DNA of 32,729 bases from an uncultured Geobacter sp. (GCA_937860145.1 CALMBF010000071.1:1-32729); one strand, 5' to 3'; shown: positions 24,280-32,265, counted from the stretch's first letter. Program-made: numbers and translations. Notes: a model not told the origin generated them from the sequence alone.

Positions 24280-24798
24280 CTAGGCAGATAAGTCTTCCAG
24301 TGTTTCCCGATAAATGCGCGCCGCCGCATCGCCAAAGGGGGTGAAGACCACCCGCTGCAGCTCACCGTGTTCAGCCAGGGCGCGGCGGGCCTCCTCCAGG
24401 GCGATCCGGCACCCCTGCTCCATGGGGTAGCCGTAGACGCCGCAGCTGATGGCCGGGAAGGCGAGGGAGGTGAGGCCGTGCTCGTGGGCCAGCTGGAAAC
24501 AGCGGCGGTAGCAGGAGCGGAGCAGTTCCGGTTCCCCGCGGGTGCCGCCGTGCCAGACCGGGCCGACGGTGTGGATGACATGGCGGGCCGGCAGGCGGTA
24601 CCCCCCGGTGATCTTGGCGTCGCCGGTCTCGCACCCCCCCAGGGTGGCGCACTCGGCCAGGAGCTGCGGACCCGCTGCCCGGTGGATGGCGCCGTCCACC
24701 CCTCCGCCACCCAGGAGGGTGTTGTTGGCGGCGTTGACGATGGCATCGACCGCCAGGGTGGTGATGTCGGCCTGGATGATTTCTATCTTCTTTTCCAT
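24280..24798 (-). CDS. Macrodomain protein, O-acetyl-ADP-ribose deacetylase-like
   Basis: A 172-residue single macrodomain of the YmdB/MacroD type. Motifs are [28 protein letters not shown], holding the Asn and Asp used to bind and activate ADP-ribose, then [22 protein letters not shown] and [14 protein letters not shown]. Relatives remove acetyl from O-acetyl-ADP-ribose or ADP-ribose from proteins or nucleic acids in the cytoplasm. GGGAGGAC precedes the start. The gene is in the same run as nfo and the small lipoprotein, with gaps of 15 and 9 bases, so it is probably an operon member. Confidence 0.93.
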   Translation of the reverse strand: MEKKIEIIQADITTLAVDAIVNAANNTLLGGGGVDGAIHRAAGPQLLAECATLGGCETGDAKITGGYRLPARHVIHTVGPVWHGGTRGEPELLRSCYRRCFQLAHEHGLTSLAFPAISCGVYGYPMEQGCRIALEEARRALAEHGELQRVVFTPFGDAAARIYRETLEDLSA

Positions 24799-24813
24799 GC
24801 GTCGTCCTCCCTG

Positions 24814-25662
24814 TTACGCGATGAGGCTCCTCAGGGTTGCCAGGTTGACCCGGTCCATCTCGTCATTGTCCCCCTTGGGGGTCTCCAGGATCTTCGGGAC
24901 CGCTGCGAAGCGGGGGTCGTTCAACAGCATCCGGAACGGCTCCAGCCCCAGCTCCCCCTGGCCGATGTGCTCGTGCCGGTCCACGTGGGAGCCGAGCCCC
25001 TTCTTGGAATCGTTGAGGTGGAAGCAGGCCAGCCGCTCCAGGCCGACCAGTTCGTCGAACTCGGCAAAGGTGGCGGCGTACCCTTCAGGGGTCAGGAGAT
25101 CGTAGCCGGCGGCCACCGCATGGCAGGTGTCGAGGCAGACGCCGAACCGCTCCGGATGGCTGCTGCCGGAGATGATCGCCTGCAGGTGGGCGAACCGGTG
25201 TCCCAGGTTGGTCCCCTGGCCGGCGGTGTTTTCCAGGAGGATCTTCACCGTAAAATCCGGTGCCAGTTCGAACAGGGTGTCGAACGCCTCGACGATCCGT
25301 TTCAGGCCGGTCTCTTCTCCCTCTCCCAGGTGGGAGCCGGGGTGCATGACGATCTTGCCGATGCCGAGACGGGAGCAGCGCTCCATCTCCTCGCGGAAGG
25401 CGACCATGCTCTTCTCCCTGGTGTCGCCGGGGGCGGAGGCCAGGTTGATCAGGTAGATGTCGTGGGAGACGACCTCCAGGAGGCCCGACTCCTGCCACTT
25501 TTCCCGGAAGAGGGCCACGTCGCTGTCGGTCGGCATCCTGCCCCGCCACTGGTTGGAGTTCTGGGTAAAGACCTGGATCACCGAGCAGCCGGCATCCTTC
25601 CCCCTGCCGGGGGCGAGGTGAATGCCGCCGCTGATGGACATGTGGGCGCCGAGATAGTCCAT
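24814..25662 (-). CDS. nfo: Endonuclease IV (apurinic/apyrimidinic endonuclease)
   Basis: A 282-residue AP endonuclease that cuts the backbone 5' of abasic sites in base excision repair. The zinc ligands of the family are visible in order: VVSHDIYLINLAS (His), VMHPGSH (His), LLENTAGQG (Glu), CLDTCHAVAAGYD (Asp, His), ACFHLNDSK (His), GSHVDRHEHIGQG (Asp, His) and ILETPKG (Glu). The start MDYLGAHMSISGG is typical and follows AAGGAGGAG. It lies 13 bases after the HIT gene stop. A possible DNA glycosylase-like gene (TIGR02757) is further down the same run. Confidence 0.96.
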   Translation of the reverse strand: MDYLGAHMSISGGIHLAPGRGKDAGCSVIQVFTQNSNQWRGRMPTDSDVALFREKWQESGLLEVVSHDIYLINLASAPGDTREKSMVAFREEMERCSRLGIGKIVMHPGSHLGEGEETGLKRIVEAFDTLFELAPDFTVKILLENTAGQGTNLGHRFAHLQAIISGSSHPERFGVCLDTCHAVAAGYDLLTPEGYAATFAEFDELVGLERLACFHLNDSKKGLGSHVDRHEHIGQGELGLEPFRMLLNDPRFAAVPKILETPKGDNDEMDRVNLATLRSLIA

Positions 25663-25675
25663 GGGCTCCTCCTTG

Positions 25676-26092
25676 TTATGGCTGCAGCTTGGTACGGATC
25701 AGTCCGGTACGGGCGGAGATCTCCGCCGGGGAGAGGGTCAGGGGTGTGTGGGGCTCGCTCCAGATGGGCCGGGGCCAGAGGGGGTCGGTGGTGAAGCGGG
25801 GGACGATGTGCCAGTGCATGTGGGGTACCATGTTCCCCAGGAGCTCGTAGTTCATCTTGGTCGGCGTGAAGACGGCATACACCGCTGCTGCCACCCGGTT
25901 CACCTCTTCAATGATCGCGCACCGGCTCGTTTTGTCCAGGAGAAACAGCTCGGTGACATGGTTCTTGGTGAAGACGAAGCAGTAGCCGGGGAAGAACTGG
26001 TCGGCGTTCAGGGTGACGTAGCAGTGCTCCAGTTCGGCGATCCGATGGGACGGCTCGTCATCCCACTTGGTGCACATGGGACAGTGGGTCAT
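25676..26092 (-). CDS. HIT family nucleotide-binding hydrolase
   Basis: A 138-residue histidine-triad protein. The triad is HMHWHIVPR (H-x-H-x-H), with FFPGYCFVFTKNHVTELFLL upstream and YELLGNMVPHMHWH as in HIT hydrolases acting on nucleoside phosphoramidates or dinucleotides. The N-terminal CPMC..W may bind a metal, as in some relatives. The repeat element at 26093-26154 reaches to the start codon, and no good ribosome site is visible there, unlike in neighbouring genes; translation may depend on coupling. The substrate is not predictable. Confidence 0.9.
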   Translation of the reverse strand: MTHCPMCTKWDDEPSHRIAELEHCYVTLNADQFFPGYCFVFTKNHVTELFLLDKTSRCAIIEEVNRVAAAVYAVFTPTKMNYELLGNMVPHMHWHIVPRFTTDPLWPRPIWSEPHTPLTLSPAEISARTGLIRTKLQP

Positions 26093-26154
26093 AGTAGGCT
26101 CGGGGCTCGGGGTGTTTTTGCCCAGAGCCTAGAGCCCTCAGCCTTGAGCCAGGG
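26093..26154 (+). repeat. 62-bp heptad-repeat intergenic element, copy 1
   Basis: The gap between dapF and the HIT gene is filled by imperfect 7-base units: GGCTCGG GGCTCGG on the left, and GAGCCTA GAGCCCT CAGCCTT GAGCC on the right. The arms pair as a hairpin of about 16 bp with G-U pairs (26097-26112 with 26135-26150). The core TCGGGGCTCGGGGT (26100-26113) recurs in opposite orientation at 28751-28764. Confidence 0.75.
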
Positions 26155-26994
26155 TTATAGTGTGATTTCGCCGGAGAAAACCTCCGCTGCCGGGCCGGTC
26201 ATGTAGAGATGGCCGTCCTCGGCCCATTCCAGCTCCAGGTCGCCGCCCGAGAGGTGGTTGAGGATCTTCTTGTCCGTCAGGCCGTTGAGCACCCCGGCCA
26301 CGCAGACGGCGCTGGCGCCGGTGCCGCAGGCCAGGGTCTCACCCGCGCCCCGTTCCCAGGTCCGCTGGCGGACTTCGGTGCGGGAGATGACCTGGACGAA
26401 CTCCACGTTGGTGCGGCGGGGGAAGATGTCGTGGTTCTCGATCAGCGGGCCGTACTTCTCCACCTGGAAGTTCTCCACGTCGTCCACGAAGATGACGCAG
26501 TGGGGGTTCCCCATGGAGACGGTGGTGATGTTGAACACGGTGTGGAGGATGTTGAGGGGCTGGCCCACGGTCTGGGCGTCAACCGGTTCCCCGAGCATCG
26601 GGATCTCCTGCTTGGTGAGGCGGGGCTTGCCCATGTTCACCCGCACCCGCTCGACCTTGTCGTCGCTGCCGGTGAGGAGCTGCAGGGTGAGGATCCCCGC
26701 ACCGGTTTCGGCGGTGATCTCCTTCCTGGTCACGATGCCGTGGTCGTAGGCGTACTTGGCCACGCAGCGGATGCCGTTGCCGCACATCTCCGATTCGGAG
26801 CCGTCGGAGTTGAACATCCGCATCCTGACGTCCGCCTTGTCCGAGGGCATGATCAGGATCAGGCCGTCGGAACCGATGCCGAAATTCCTGTTGGAAACCT
26901 TGATGGCGACCTCGGTCGGATTGTCAACCTGTTCGGCAAAGCAGTCGACGTACACGTAGTCATTGCCGGCGCCGTGCATCTTCGTAAACTTCAT
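26155..26994 (-). CDS. dapF: Diaminopimelate epimerase
   Basis: A 279-residue enzyme converting LL- to meso-diaminopimelate for lysine and peptidoglycan synthesis. Two active-site cysteines sit in the family motifs MCGNGIRC and [10 protein letters not shown]. Other landmarks: [17 protein letters not shown] at the start and [13 protein letters not shown] in the middle. ATG 26994 follows AGGGGGGCT; an upstream in-frame start at 27060 lacks homology. It is the first gene of the minus-strand run, which suggests the promoter lies between 26995 and 27130. Confidence 0.96.
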   Translation of the reverse strand: MKFTKMHGAGNDYVYVDCFAEQVDNPTEVAIKVSNRNFGIGSDGLILIMPSDKADVRMRMFNSDGSESEMCGNGIRCVAKYAYDHGIVTRKEITAETGAGILTLQLLTGSDDKVERVRVNMGKPRLTKQEIPMLGEPVDAQTVGQPLNILHTVFNITTVSMGNPHCVIFVDDVENFQVEKYGPLIENHDIFPRRTNVEFVQVISRTEVRQRTWERGAGETLACGTGASAVCVAGVLNGLTDKKILNHLSGGDLELEWAEDGHLYMTGPAAEVFSGEITL

Positions 26995-27064
26995 GGGTAG
27001 CCCCCCTGGTGATTGAATAGGTAACCCTTCGTTGATACCAAAAATGGGACGAGGCAACAAGAAA

Positions 27065-27088
27065 AAACAGGTGCCCCTTGACCTGTTT
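27065..27088. repeat. Inverted repeat in the divergent dapF/27133 gap
   Basis: AAACAGGT (27065-27072) and ACCTGTTT (27081-27088) are a perfect 8-bp inverted repeat with an 8-base spacer. It overlaps a -35-like TTGACC (27078-27083) for the plus-strand gene. Read on the minus strand, the hairpin runs into six T, so it could be an attenuator before dapF or a regulator site. Confidence 0.5.
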
Positions 27089-27132
27089 GCATATTTGTGT
27101 CAACAATTTCCTATCACACACAAGGGGCTTGT

Positions 27133-27342
27133 ATGGCACTGAAAACGAGAATCTGGATGACCGGCAACCTTGACTGGTTTGCCCTGATCGGCGGGGAAGA
27201 GGTATGGCTGGGGAGGAGGGAGGTCCCTGCCCCCCTGGAGGAGGGGGACGCCTGGGTAAACCAGATCGGCGACTCCTTTCGCGTCGAGGACGGGGAGATC
27301 AAGCTGCTCGGCAGGGTCGACCCTCCTGAAATAACCTGGTAA
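27133..27342 (+). CDS. Small hypothetical protein
   Basis: A 69-residue, acidic, soluble protein that I do not recognise. It starts MALKTRIWMTGNLDWF and contains ALIGGEEVWLGRREVPAPL and an IGDSFRVEDGEIKLLG stretch; no signal, membrane segment or known motif is visible. The alternating hydrophobic pattern suggests a small beta fold. ATG 27133 is preceded by AAGGGG at about 6 bases; an in-frame ATG 36 bases upstream lacks a site. It lies alone between dapF and the Rrf2 gene. Confidence 0.65.
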   Translation: MALKTRIWMTGNLDWFALIGGEEVWLGRREVPAPLEEGDAWVNQIGDSFRVEDGEIKLLGRVDPPEITW

Positions 27343-27381
27343 CCGCCCGAAATGTCTCGGATGGTACGGTTTCGATAATTC

Positions 27382-27410
27382 TTGACAGTGTTGCTAGTTG
27401 AATGTACATA
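27382..27410 (+). promoter_or_regulatory. Sigma-70 promoter of the Rrf2-larE pair
   Basis: TTGACA (27382-27387), a 17-base spacer and TACATA (27405-27410). A perfect 7-bp inverted repeat TGACAGT/ACTGTCA (27383-27389, 27420-27426) spans the promoter, from the -35 to just before the ribosome site, and could be an autoregulatory operator. Confidence 0.65.
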
Positions 27411-27437
27411 CTGAGTTGTACTGTCAGGAGGTACTCT

Positions 27438-27902
27438 ATGCGTTTATCCACGAAGAGCAGGTACGGCCTCCGCGCCATGTTCGATATCGCCTACAACTGC
27501 GGTACCGCCCCGACCCAGATCCAGGACATCTCCCGGCGGCAGCATATCTCCCAACGCTATCTCGAGCAGATCTTCCAGTCCCTGAAGAAGGGGGGGATAC
27601 TGAAGAGCAAGCGCGGCCCCCAGGGGGGGTACATGCTCGCCCGGGCACCGGGCGAAATCACCCTGAAGGAGATCATCCAGGCGACCGAGGGGGACCTGCT
27701 CCTGGTCGAATGTGCTTCCAAGGGGCGCAAGAAGACCGGGTGCGAGTTCGACGGGGTCTGCGTGACCCAGTCGGTCTGGCTCGAGGCTGCCGCCAACCTG
27801 GGAGACTTCTTCGCCACCCTCACCCTCAAGGACCTCTGTGACCGGGGGGCGTCCATGGGGGTCAGCAGGGAGCAGGACCTCCGCTTCGTCTACCAGATTT
27901 GA
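27438..27902 (+). CDS. Rrf2 family transcriptional regulator
   Basis: A 154-residue winged-helix regulator of the Rrf2 family (IscR, CymR, NsrR type). The start MRLSTKSRYGLRAMFDIAYN is typical, and the recognition region HISQRYLEQIFQSLKKGGILKSKRGPQGGY matches. Three cysteines, Cys92, Cys102 and Cys108, lie where IscR carries its [2Fe-2S] ligands (92, 98, 104), though the first spacing is longer. It may sense iron-sulfur status, sulfur supply or nitric oxide. A strong ribosome site AGGAGG precedes it. larE follows immediately, so it probably controls itself and larE. Confidence 0.9.
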   Translation: MRLSTKSRYGLRAMFDIAYNCGTAPTQIQDISRRQHISQRYLEQIFQSLKKGGILKSKRGPQGGYMLARAPGEITLKEIIQATEGDLLLVECASKGRKKTGCEFDGVCVTQSVWLEAAANLGDFFATLTLKDLCDRGASMGVSREQDLRFVYQI

Positions 27903-27910
27903 CCATCCCC

Positions 27911-28708
27911 ATGCACTCACTCCAGGAAAAATGTGCCCATCTGCAGGAGATCCTCCGGGCTGCGGGGTCCGTTCTCGTCGCCTTTTCCGGCGGGGTCGAC
28001 TCGACGTTCCTGCTGAAGATGGCGGTCGACACCCTGGGGAGCCGGGCCGTTGCCCTGACCGTGGACTCCCCCTTTTCCCCCAGCGGCGAACTCGACGGGG
28101 CCAGGGAGCTGGCCGGGCGTATGGGCGCCAGGCACCTGGTGCTGGCGATGGATCCCCTCTCCTTGCCCGAACTGGCCGCCAACCCCCGGGAGCGCTGCTA
28201 CCTCTGCAAGGTGGAGCTGATGAAGCGCTGCCTGGCGATCGCCGCAGAGGAGGGGCTCGGGGCGGTCGTGGAGGGGAGCAACCTGGATGACCTGGCCGAT
28301 TACCGGCCGGGCAAGAGGGCGCTCGAGGAGCTGGGGATCAGGAGCCCGATGCTGGAAGCGGGGCTGGGGAAGGGGGACATCCGTGCCAAGAGCCGCGAAC
28401 TCGGGCTCCCCACCTGGGACAAACCCTCCATGGCATGCCTTGCCAGTCGCTTCCCCTACGGCATGGAGATAACCGTTGCCGGCCTGGCCATGGTGAGAGC
28501 CGCGGAAGATCATCTCGCTGCCCGCGGTTTCAGGGTCTACCGGGTGCGACACCACGGCGACACCGCCCGGATCGAGCTCCCCGAGGAAGAGCTGCCACGG
28601 CTCCTGGCCGGCGACCTGCGCCGGGAGGTCGTCGCAACATTCAGAACGATCGGTTTCAGGTATGTGACGGTTGACCTGGATGGGTACCGGTCGGGGAGCA
28701 TGAACTAG
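27911..28708 (+). CDS. larE: ATP-dependent sacrificial sulfur transferase LarE
   Basis: A 265-residue PP-loop protein with the ATP-pyrophosphatase motif SGGVDST (residues 26-32), a CYLCK pair at 96-100 and EGSNLDDLADYRPG. Cys176 in the ACLASRFPYG segment is at the same number as the sulfur-donating cysteine of Lactiplantibacillus LarE. LarE adenylates a nicotinate-derived dinucleotide and gives up its own cysteine sulfur to make the nickel-pincer cofactor of lactate racemase. No larA, larB or larC is in the window. The start is uncertain: ATG 27911 has no clear ribosome site, and a TTG at 27899 overlaps the Rrf2 stop, so translation may be coupled. Confidence 0.9.
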   Translation: MHSLQEKCAHLQEILRAAGSVLVAFSGGVDSTFLLKMAVDTLGSRAVALTVDSPFSPSGELDGARELAGRMGARHLVLAMDPLSLPELAANPRERCYLCKVELMKRCLAIAAEEGLGAVVEGSNLDDLADYRPGKRALEELGIRSPMLEAGLGKGDIRAKSRELGLPTWDKPSMACLASRFPYGMEITVAGLAMVRAAEDHLAARGFRVYRVRHHGDTARIELPEEELPRLLAGDLRREVVATFRTIGFRYVTVDLDGYRSGSMN

Positions 28709-28770
28709 AGGGGAGGGGGCTGAGGGTTGAGGGCAAAGTTTTTACCCCGGACCCCGAGCCCCGAACCCGA
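28709..28770 (-). repeat. 62-bp heptad-repeat intergenic element, copy 2
   Basis: It fills the larE-hsp20 gap exactly, from stop codon to stop codon. It has imperfect 7-base units: GGGGGCT GAGGGTT GAGGGCA on the left, CCCCGGA CCCCGAG CCCCGAA on the right. It shares 14 bases (28751-28764) with copy 1 in inverted orientation, plus TTTGCCC and CCTCAGCC. The arms can pair imperfectly, better when read on the minus strand. Confidence 0.75.
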
Positions 28771-29214
28771 TTACTTCACTTCCACGGTGATCTGTTTCGG
28801 CTTCTCCTCATCCAGCTTGGGGAGGGTAATGGTCAGGACCCCCTTGTCGCAGGTGGCCTGGATGTTGTCCCGGTCAATGGACTGGGGGAGGGAGAAGCTG
28901 CGCTGGAACTGGCCGAAGCAGCGCTCCACCCGGTAGTAGTTTTCCTTCCTGATGTCCGAGGAGTGCCGCCTCTCCCCCTTCAGCGTCAGGGTGTTCCCCT
29001 CGATTTTCACTTCGATATCCTTCTGGTCCACATCGGGAATCTCCGCCTTGATGATGACCGATTTCTCGTCCTCGTAGATGTCCACCGGCGGCTGCCAGAC
29101 CCCCTCTTTCAGCTCCTCGCCGAACTCGCTGTTCCAGGCCATGTCCAGCATCCGGTTCATCTGTTCCTGCATGGTGCGAAGCTCTCTGAACGGGTTGTAC
29201 TTGACGATTGCCAT
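28771..29214 (-). CDS. Hsp20/alpha-crystallin small heat-shock protein
   Basis: A 147-residue small heat-shock chaperone. The N-terminal region reads NPFRELRTMQEQMNRMLD. The alpha-crystallin domain starts at about residue 40 with WQPPVDIYEDE and includes VIIKAEIPDVDQKDIEVKIE, LTLKGERR and the closing YRVERCFGQFQRSFSLP..GVLTITLPK. A C-terminal I-T-V tail may be the I-x-I/V motif used in oligomer assembly. It binds unfolding proteins without ATP. Ribosome site GGAGGAGG. ATG 29214 is preferred; a GTG six bases earlier is possible. Confidence 0.95.
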   Translation of the reverse strand: MAIVKYNPFRELRTMQEQMNRMLDMAWNSEFGEELKEGVWQPPVDIYEDEKSVIIKAEIPDVDQKDIEVKIEGNTLTLKGERRHSSDIRKENYYRVERCFGQFQRSFSLPQSIDRDNIQATCDKGVLTITLPKLDEEKPKQITVEVK

Positions 29215-29249
29215 AGTCACCCACCTCCTCCACGGGATTTTACACTACA

Positions 29250-29278
29250 AATATAAGCAGGCTTTGATGAAAAATCAA
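29250..29278 (-). promoter_or_regulatory. Sigma-70-type promoter of the hsp20 gene
   Basis: On the minus strand: TTGATT (29278-29273), a 17-base spacer and TATATT (29255-29250), about 36 bases before the start codon. No sigma-32 or CIRCE-type heat-shock element is evident. Confidence 0.6.
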
Positions 29279-29296
29279 GGCAGCCTCACTGGGTTC

Positions 29297-29326
29297 TTGA
29301 AGCAGGCGAGCGGTCTGGGGTAGTAT
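29297..29326 (+). promoter_or_regulatory. Candidate promoter for the DUF4177-polA genes
   Basis: TTGAAG (29297-29302), an 18-base spacer and TAGTAT (29321-29326), 28 bases before the small gene's start. AAGGGGG (29343-29350) follows as its ribosome site. Confidence 0.45.
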
Positions 29327-29353
29327 GCGGGGATAACGCTTCAAGGGGGGTAC

Positions 29354-29527
29354 ATGCTCAAGTACAAGGTGGTCGAAGTCTCCACGGTCTCCGAGGATAT
29401 GCTGGAAGAGGTCATCAACGAGTGGACCGGCAAGGGGTGGCAGTACGACGGCATGCACTTCGCCATGCGGGAGTCCCAGAAGCGCCCCTCCATGGCCTTC
29501 GTCCTCTTCACCAGGGAGGAAGGGTAA
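29354..29527 (+). CDS. DUF4177-like small protein
   Basis: A 57-residue protein with the layout of the DUF4177 family: MLKYKVVEVSTVSEDMLEE, then a VINEWTGKGWQYDGMHF stretch, and a closing strand SMAFVLFTREEG. The GW pair after a helix is typical of the family. Function unknown. A ribosome site AAGGGGG precedes it. Its stop codon shares one base with the polA start (TAATG), so translation of polA is coupled to it. The codon use is like that of its neighbours. Confidence 0.78.
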   Translation: MLKYKVVEVSTVSEDMLEEVINEWTGKGWQYDGMHFAMRESQKRPSMAFVLFTREEG

Positions 29528-32265
29528 TGGCCGGCCCCCCATCCCTCTACCTCATCGACGGCTCCTCCTACATCTACCGGGCCTACTACGCCATCCGCCA
29601 CCTCTCCTCGCCGAGCGGCTTCCCCACCAATGCCCTCTACGGTTTCACCCAGATGCTCCTCAAGGTGCTGAAGGATCGCTCTCCCGACCACGTGGCCGTG
29701 ATCTTCGATGCCGGCCGGACCACCTTCCGCACGGAGATCTACCCCGAGTACAAGGCCAACCGGGCGGCCATGCCCGACGACCTCCGCCCCCAGATCGAAC
29801 CGATCAAGGAGATGGTACGGGCCTTCAACATCCCGGCACTGGAACTGGCCGGTTTCGAGGCGGACGACATCATCGCCACCCTTGCCCGGGAGTGTCGCGA
29901 GCGCGGGGTGCAGGTGACGGTGGTGACCGGCGACAAGGACCTGATGCAGATCGTCACCGACTCCGTCCGGCTGCTGGATACCATGAAGGACAAGGAGAGC
30001 GGTCCCGCGGAGGTGGTGGAGCGTTTCGGCGTGGGGCCCGAGAGGGTCACGGATATCCTCGGCCTGGCCGGCGACACCTCGGACAACATCCCCGGCATCC
30101 CCGGGGTGGGGGAGAAGACCGCCGCCAAGCTGATCCAGGAGTTCGGTTCCCTCGATCTCCTGCTGGAGCGGGCGGTCGAGGTGAAGGGGAAGACCGGCGA
30201 GCGCCTGCGGGAGTTCGCCGACCAGGCGCGCCTCTCCCGCCGGCTGGCGACGGTGGACGACCGGGTGCCGCTGGAGTACTCCTTTGCCGAGTTTGCCGCT
30301 TCTCCTCCGGACAATACCCGCCTGGCGGGGCTCTTCAAGGAGTACGGCTTCACCACCCTGATGAAGGAGCTGACCAGCCAGTCCACCCTGGCCACGGATG
30401 CGTACCGCATCGTCACGACCGAGGTCGATCTCGGCCGCCTGCTGGAACAGCTTGCCGCTGCCGAAGCCTTTGCCATCGACCTGGAGACCACCAGCCTCAA
30501 CGTGCTGGAGGCGGAGATCGTCGGCATCTCCCTTTCCTGCCGGGAGCACGAGGCGTTCTACATCCCGGTGGGGCATGTCGCCCCTCGCCCCGCCCCTCCC
30601 CCCGGGGGGGAGGGGGGACTCTTTGCCACGGGAATGGCGGCCGTATCCCTGGTCCCCGGCCAGCTCCCCCTGGAGAGGGTGCTGGACGGCCTGCGCCCCC
30701 TCCTGACCGACCCGACCCGCCGGGTGATCGGACAGAACATCAAGTACGACTACCAGGTGCTGCGCCGCTACGGTATCGCCATCGCCGGCATCTGGTGCGA
30801 CACCATGATCGCCGCCTACCTGCACAACCCGGGCCGCCAGAGCCAGGGGCTGGACTCCCTGGCGGTGGAGCTGCTGGACCACAAGATGCTCAGCTACAGC
30901 GAGGTCACCGGCAAGGGGAAGGAGCAGAAAGGGTTCGCCGAGGTGGAGATCGAAACGGCCGGCCGCTACTCCTGCGAGGATGCGGATGCCACGTTCCTCA
31001 TCCACCGCATCCTGCTCCCCAAGGTCGAGGCGGAGGGGATGGCCGACCTGTTCCACGGGCTGGAGATGCCCCTGGTGCGGATCCTGGCGGAGATGGAGCT
31101 GGCCGGGGTCAAGCTGGACCTGGCCCTGCTGGGGGAGCTGTCGGCACGGTTCGGGGGGGAACTGGCCTCCCTGGAGGAGCGGATCTGCTCCCTGGCGCCG
31201 GAGCCGTTCAACATCAACTCCCCGAAGCAGCTGGGGGAGATCCTCTTCGAGCGGATGAAGCTCCCCACGGGGAAGAAGACCAAGACCAAGACCGGCTGGT
31301 CGACCAACGTGGAGGAGCTGGAGCGCCTGGCGGAGGGGGGGTACGAGATCGCCTCCCTGATCCTCCAGTACCGGGGCCTGTCCAAGCTGAAATCCACCTA
31401 TAGCGACGCACTCCCCCGGCTGGTCGACGCCGGCGGCCGGGTGCACACCTCCTACAACCAGGCGGTGACCTCGACGGGCCGGCTCTCCTCCTCGGAGCCC
31501 AACCTGCAGAACATCCCGGTCCGCACCGAGGAGGGGCGCCTGATCCGCCACGCCTTCATCGCACGGGAGGGGCACTGCCTGATCTCCGCCGACTATTCCC
31601 AGATCGAGCTGCGGGTGCTGGCCCACCTGTCGAACGACCCGGTCTTCTGCGACGCCTTTGCCCGGGACGAGGATATCCATACCCGCACCGCCAGCGAGGT
31701 GTTCGGCCTCTTCCCCGAGATGGTGACCCCGGAGATGCGCCGCCAGGCCAAGACCATCAACTTCGGGGTCATCTACGGCCAGAGCGCCTTCAGCCTGGCC
31801 AAGCAGCTGGGGGTGGCCCGGCGGGTGGCGGAGGAGTTCATCGACAGCTACAAGGCCCGGCACAGCGGGGCCATCGCCTTCCTGGAGGGGTGCGTCCGCC
31901 AGGCGGAGGAGCAGGGGTATGTCACCACCCTCCTCGGGCGGCGGCTCCCCATCCCGGACATCGGGAGCAGCAACTTCACCGTCCGCTCCTTTGCCCAGCG
32001 CAACGCCATCAACTATCCGATCCAGGGGTCGGCGGCGGACATCATCAAGCGGGCCATGGTCAACATCTCCGCCCGTCTCCAGCGGGAGGGGCTCTCAAGC
32101 CGGCTCATCATGCAGGTGCACGACGAACTGGTCTTCGAAGTCCCTGAGGCAGAACTGCTGCAGATGGAGCTGCTGGTGGCCCACGAGATGGAGCGGGCCG
32201 TGCCGCTGGTGGTGCCGCTGAAGGTGGACCTCAGCCACGGGCGCAACTGGAGCGAGGCCCACTGA
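29527..32265 (+). CDS. polA: DNA polymerase I
   Basis: A 912-residue replication and repair polymerase with all three domains. The 5'-nuclease domain starts YLIDGSSYIYRAYYA and has GDKDLMQIVTD and GDTSDNIPGIPGVGEKTAAKL. The 3'-5' proofreading domain keeps its acidic residues: AIDLETTSLN, GQNIKYDYQVL and YSCEDADATF, so proofreading should be intact. Polymerase motifs are SADYSQIELRVLAHL (motif A), RRQAKTINFGVIYGQ (O helix) and MQVHDELVFE (motif C). Within the exonuclease domain a Pro/Gly-rich insert (about residues 350-378) is encoded by a G/C palindrome. The start overlaps the DUF4177 stop by one base; longer starts upstream are excluded by that gene. Confidence 0.97.
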   Translation: MAGPPSLYLIDGSSYIYRAYYAIRHLSSPSGFPTNALYGFTQMLLKVLKDRSPDHVAVIFDAGRTTFRTEIYPEYKANRAAMPDDLRPQIEPIKEMVRAFNIPALELAGFEADDIIATLARECRERGVQVTVVTGDKDLMQIVTDSVRLLDTMKDKESGPAEVVERFGVGPERVTDILGLAGDTSDNIPGIPGVGEKTAAKLIQEFGSLDLLLERAVEVKGKTGERLREFADQARLSRRLATVDDRVPLEYSFAEFAASPPDNTRLAGLFKEYGFTTLMKELTSQSTLATDAYRIVTTEVDLGRLLEQLAAAEAFAIDLETTSLNVLEAEIVGISLSCREHEAFYIPVGHVAPRPAPPPGGEGGLFATGMAAVSLVPGQLPLERVLDGLRPLLTDPTRRVIGQNIKYDYQVLRRYGIAIAGIWCDTMIAAYLHNPGRQSQGLDSLAVELLDHKMLSYSEVTGKGKEQKGFAEVEIETAGRYSCEDADATFLIHRILLPKVEAEGMADLFHGLEMPLVRILAEMELAGVKLDLALLGELSARFGGELASLEERICSLAPEPFNINSPKQLGEILFERMKLPTGKKTKTKTGWSTNVEELERLAEGGYEIASLILQYRGLSKLKSTYSDALPRLVDAGGRVHTSYNQAVTSTGRLSSSEPNLQNIPVRTEEGRLIRHAFIAREGHCLISADYSQIELRVLAHLSNDPVFCDAFARDEDIHTRTASEVFGLFPEMVTPEMRRQAKTINFGVIYGQSAFSLAKQLGVARRVAEEFIDSYKARHSGAIAFLEGCVRQAEEQGYVTTLLGRRLPIPDIGSSNFTVRSFAQRNAINYPIQGSAADIIKRAMVNISARLQREGLSSRLIMQVHDELVFEVPEAELLQMELLVAHEMERAVPLVVPLKVDLSHGRNWSEAH
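30575..30620. repeat. G/C-rich palindromic repeat inside polA
   Basis: CCCCTCCCCCC (30593-30603) faces GGGGGGGAGGGGGG (30604-30617), preceded by CGCCCCTCGCCCCG. It looks like the widespread intergenic hairpin type with CCCCTC...GAGGGG arms. Here it sits in frame and encodes a low-complexity APRPAPPPGGEGG stretch. It lies between the conserved FYIPVGH and the LPLERV segments. Confidence 0.6.

Noticed and set aside
29341-31863. Long minus-strand open frame (840 codons) opposite polA
   Set aside because: It is a shadow of a very G+C-rich gene whose domains on the plus strand are unambiguous.
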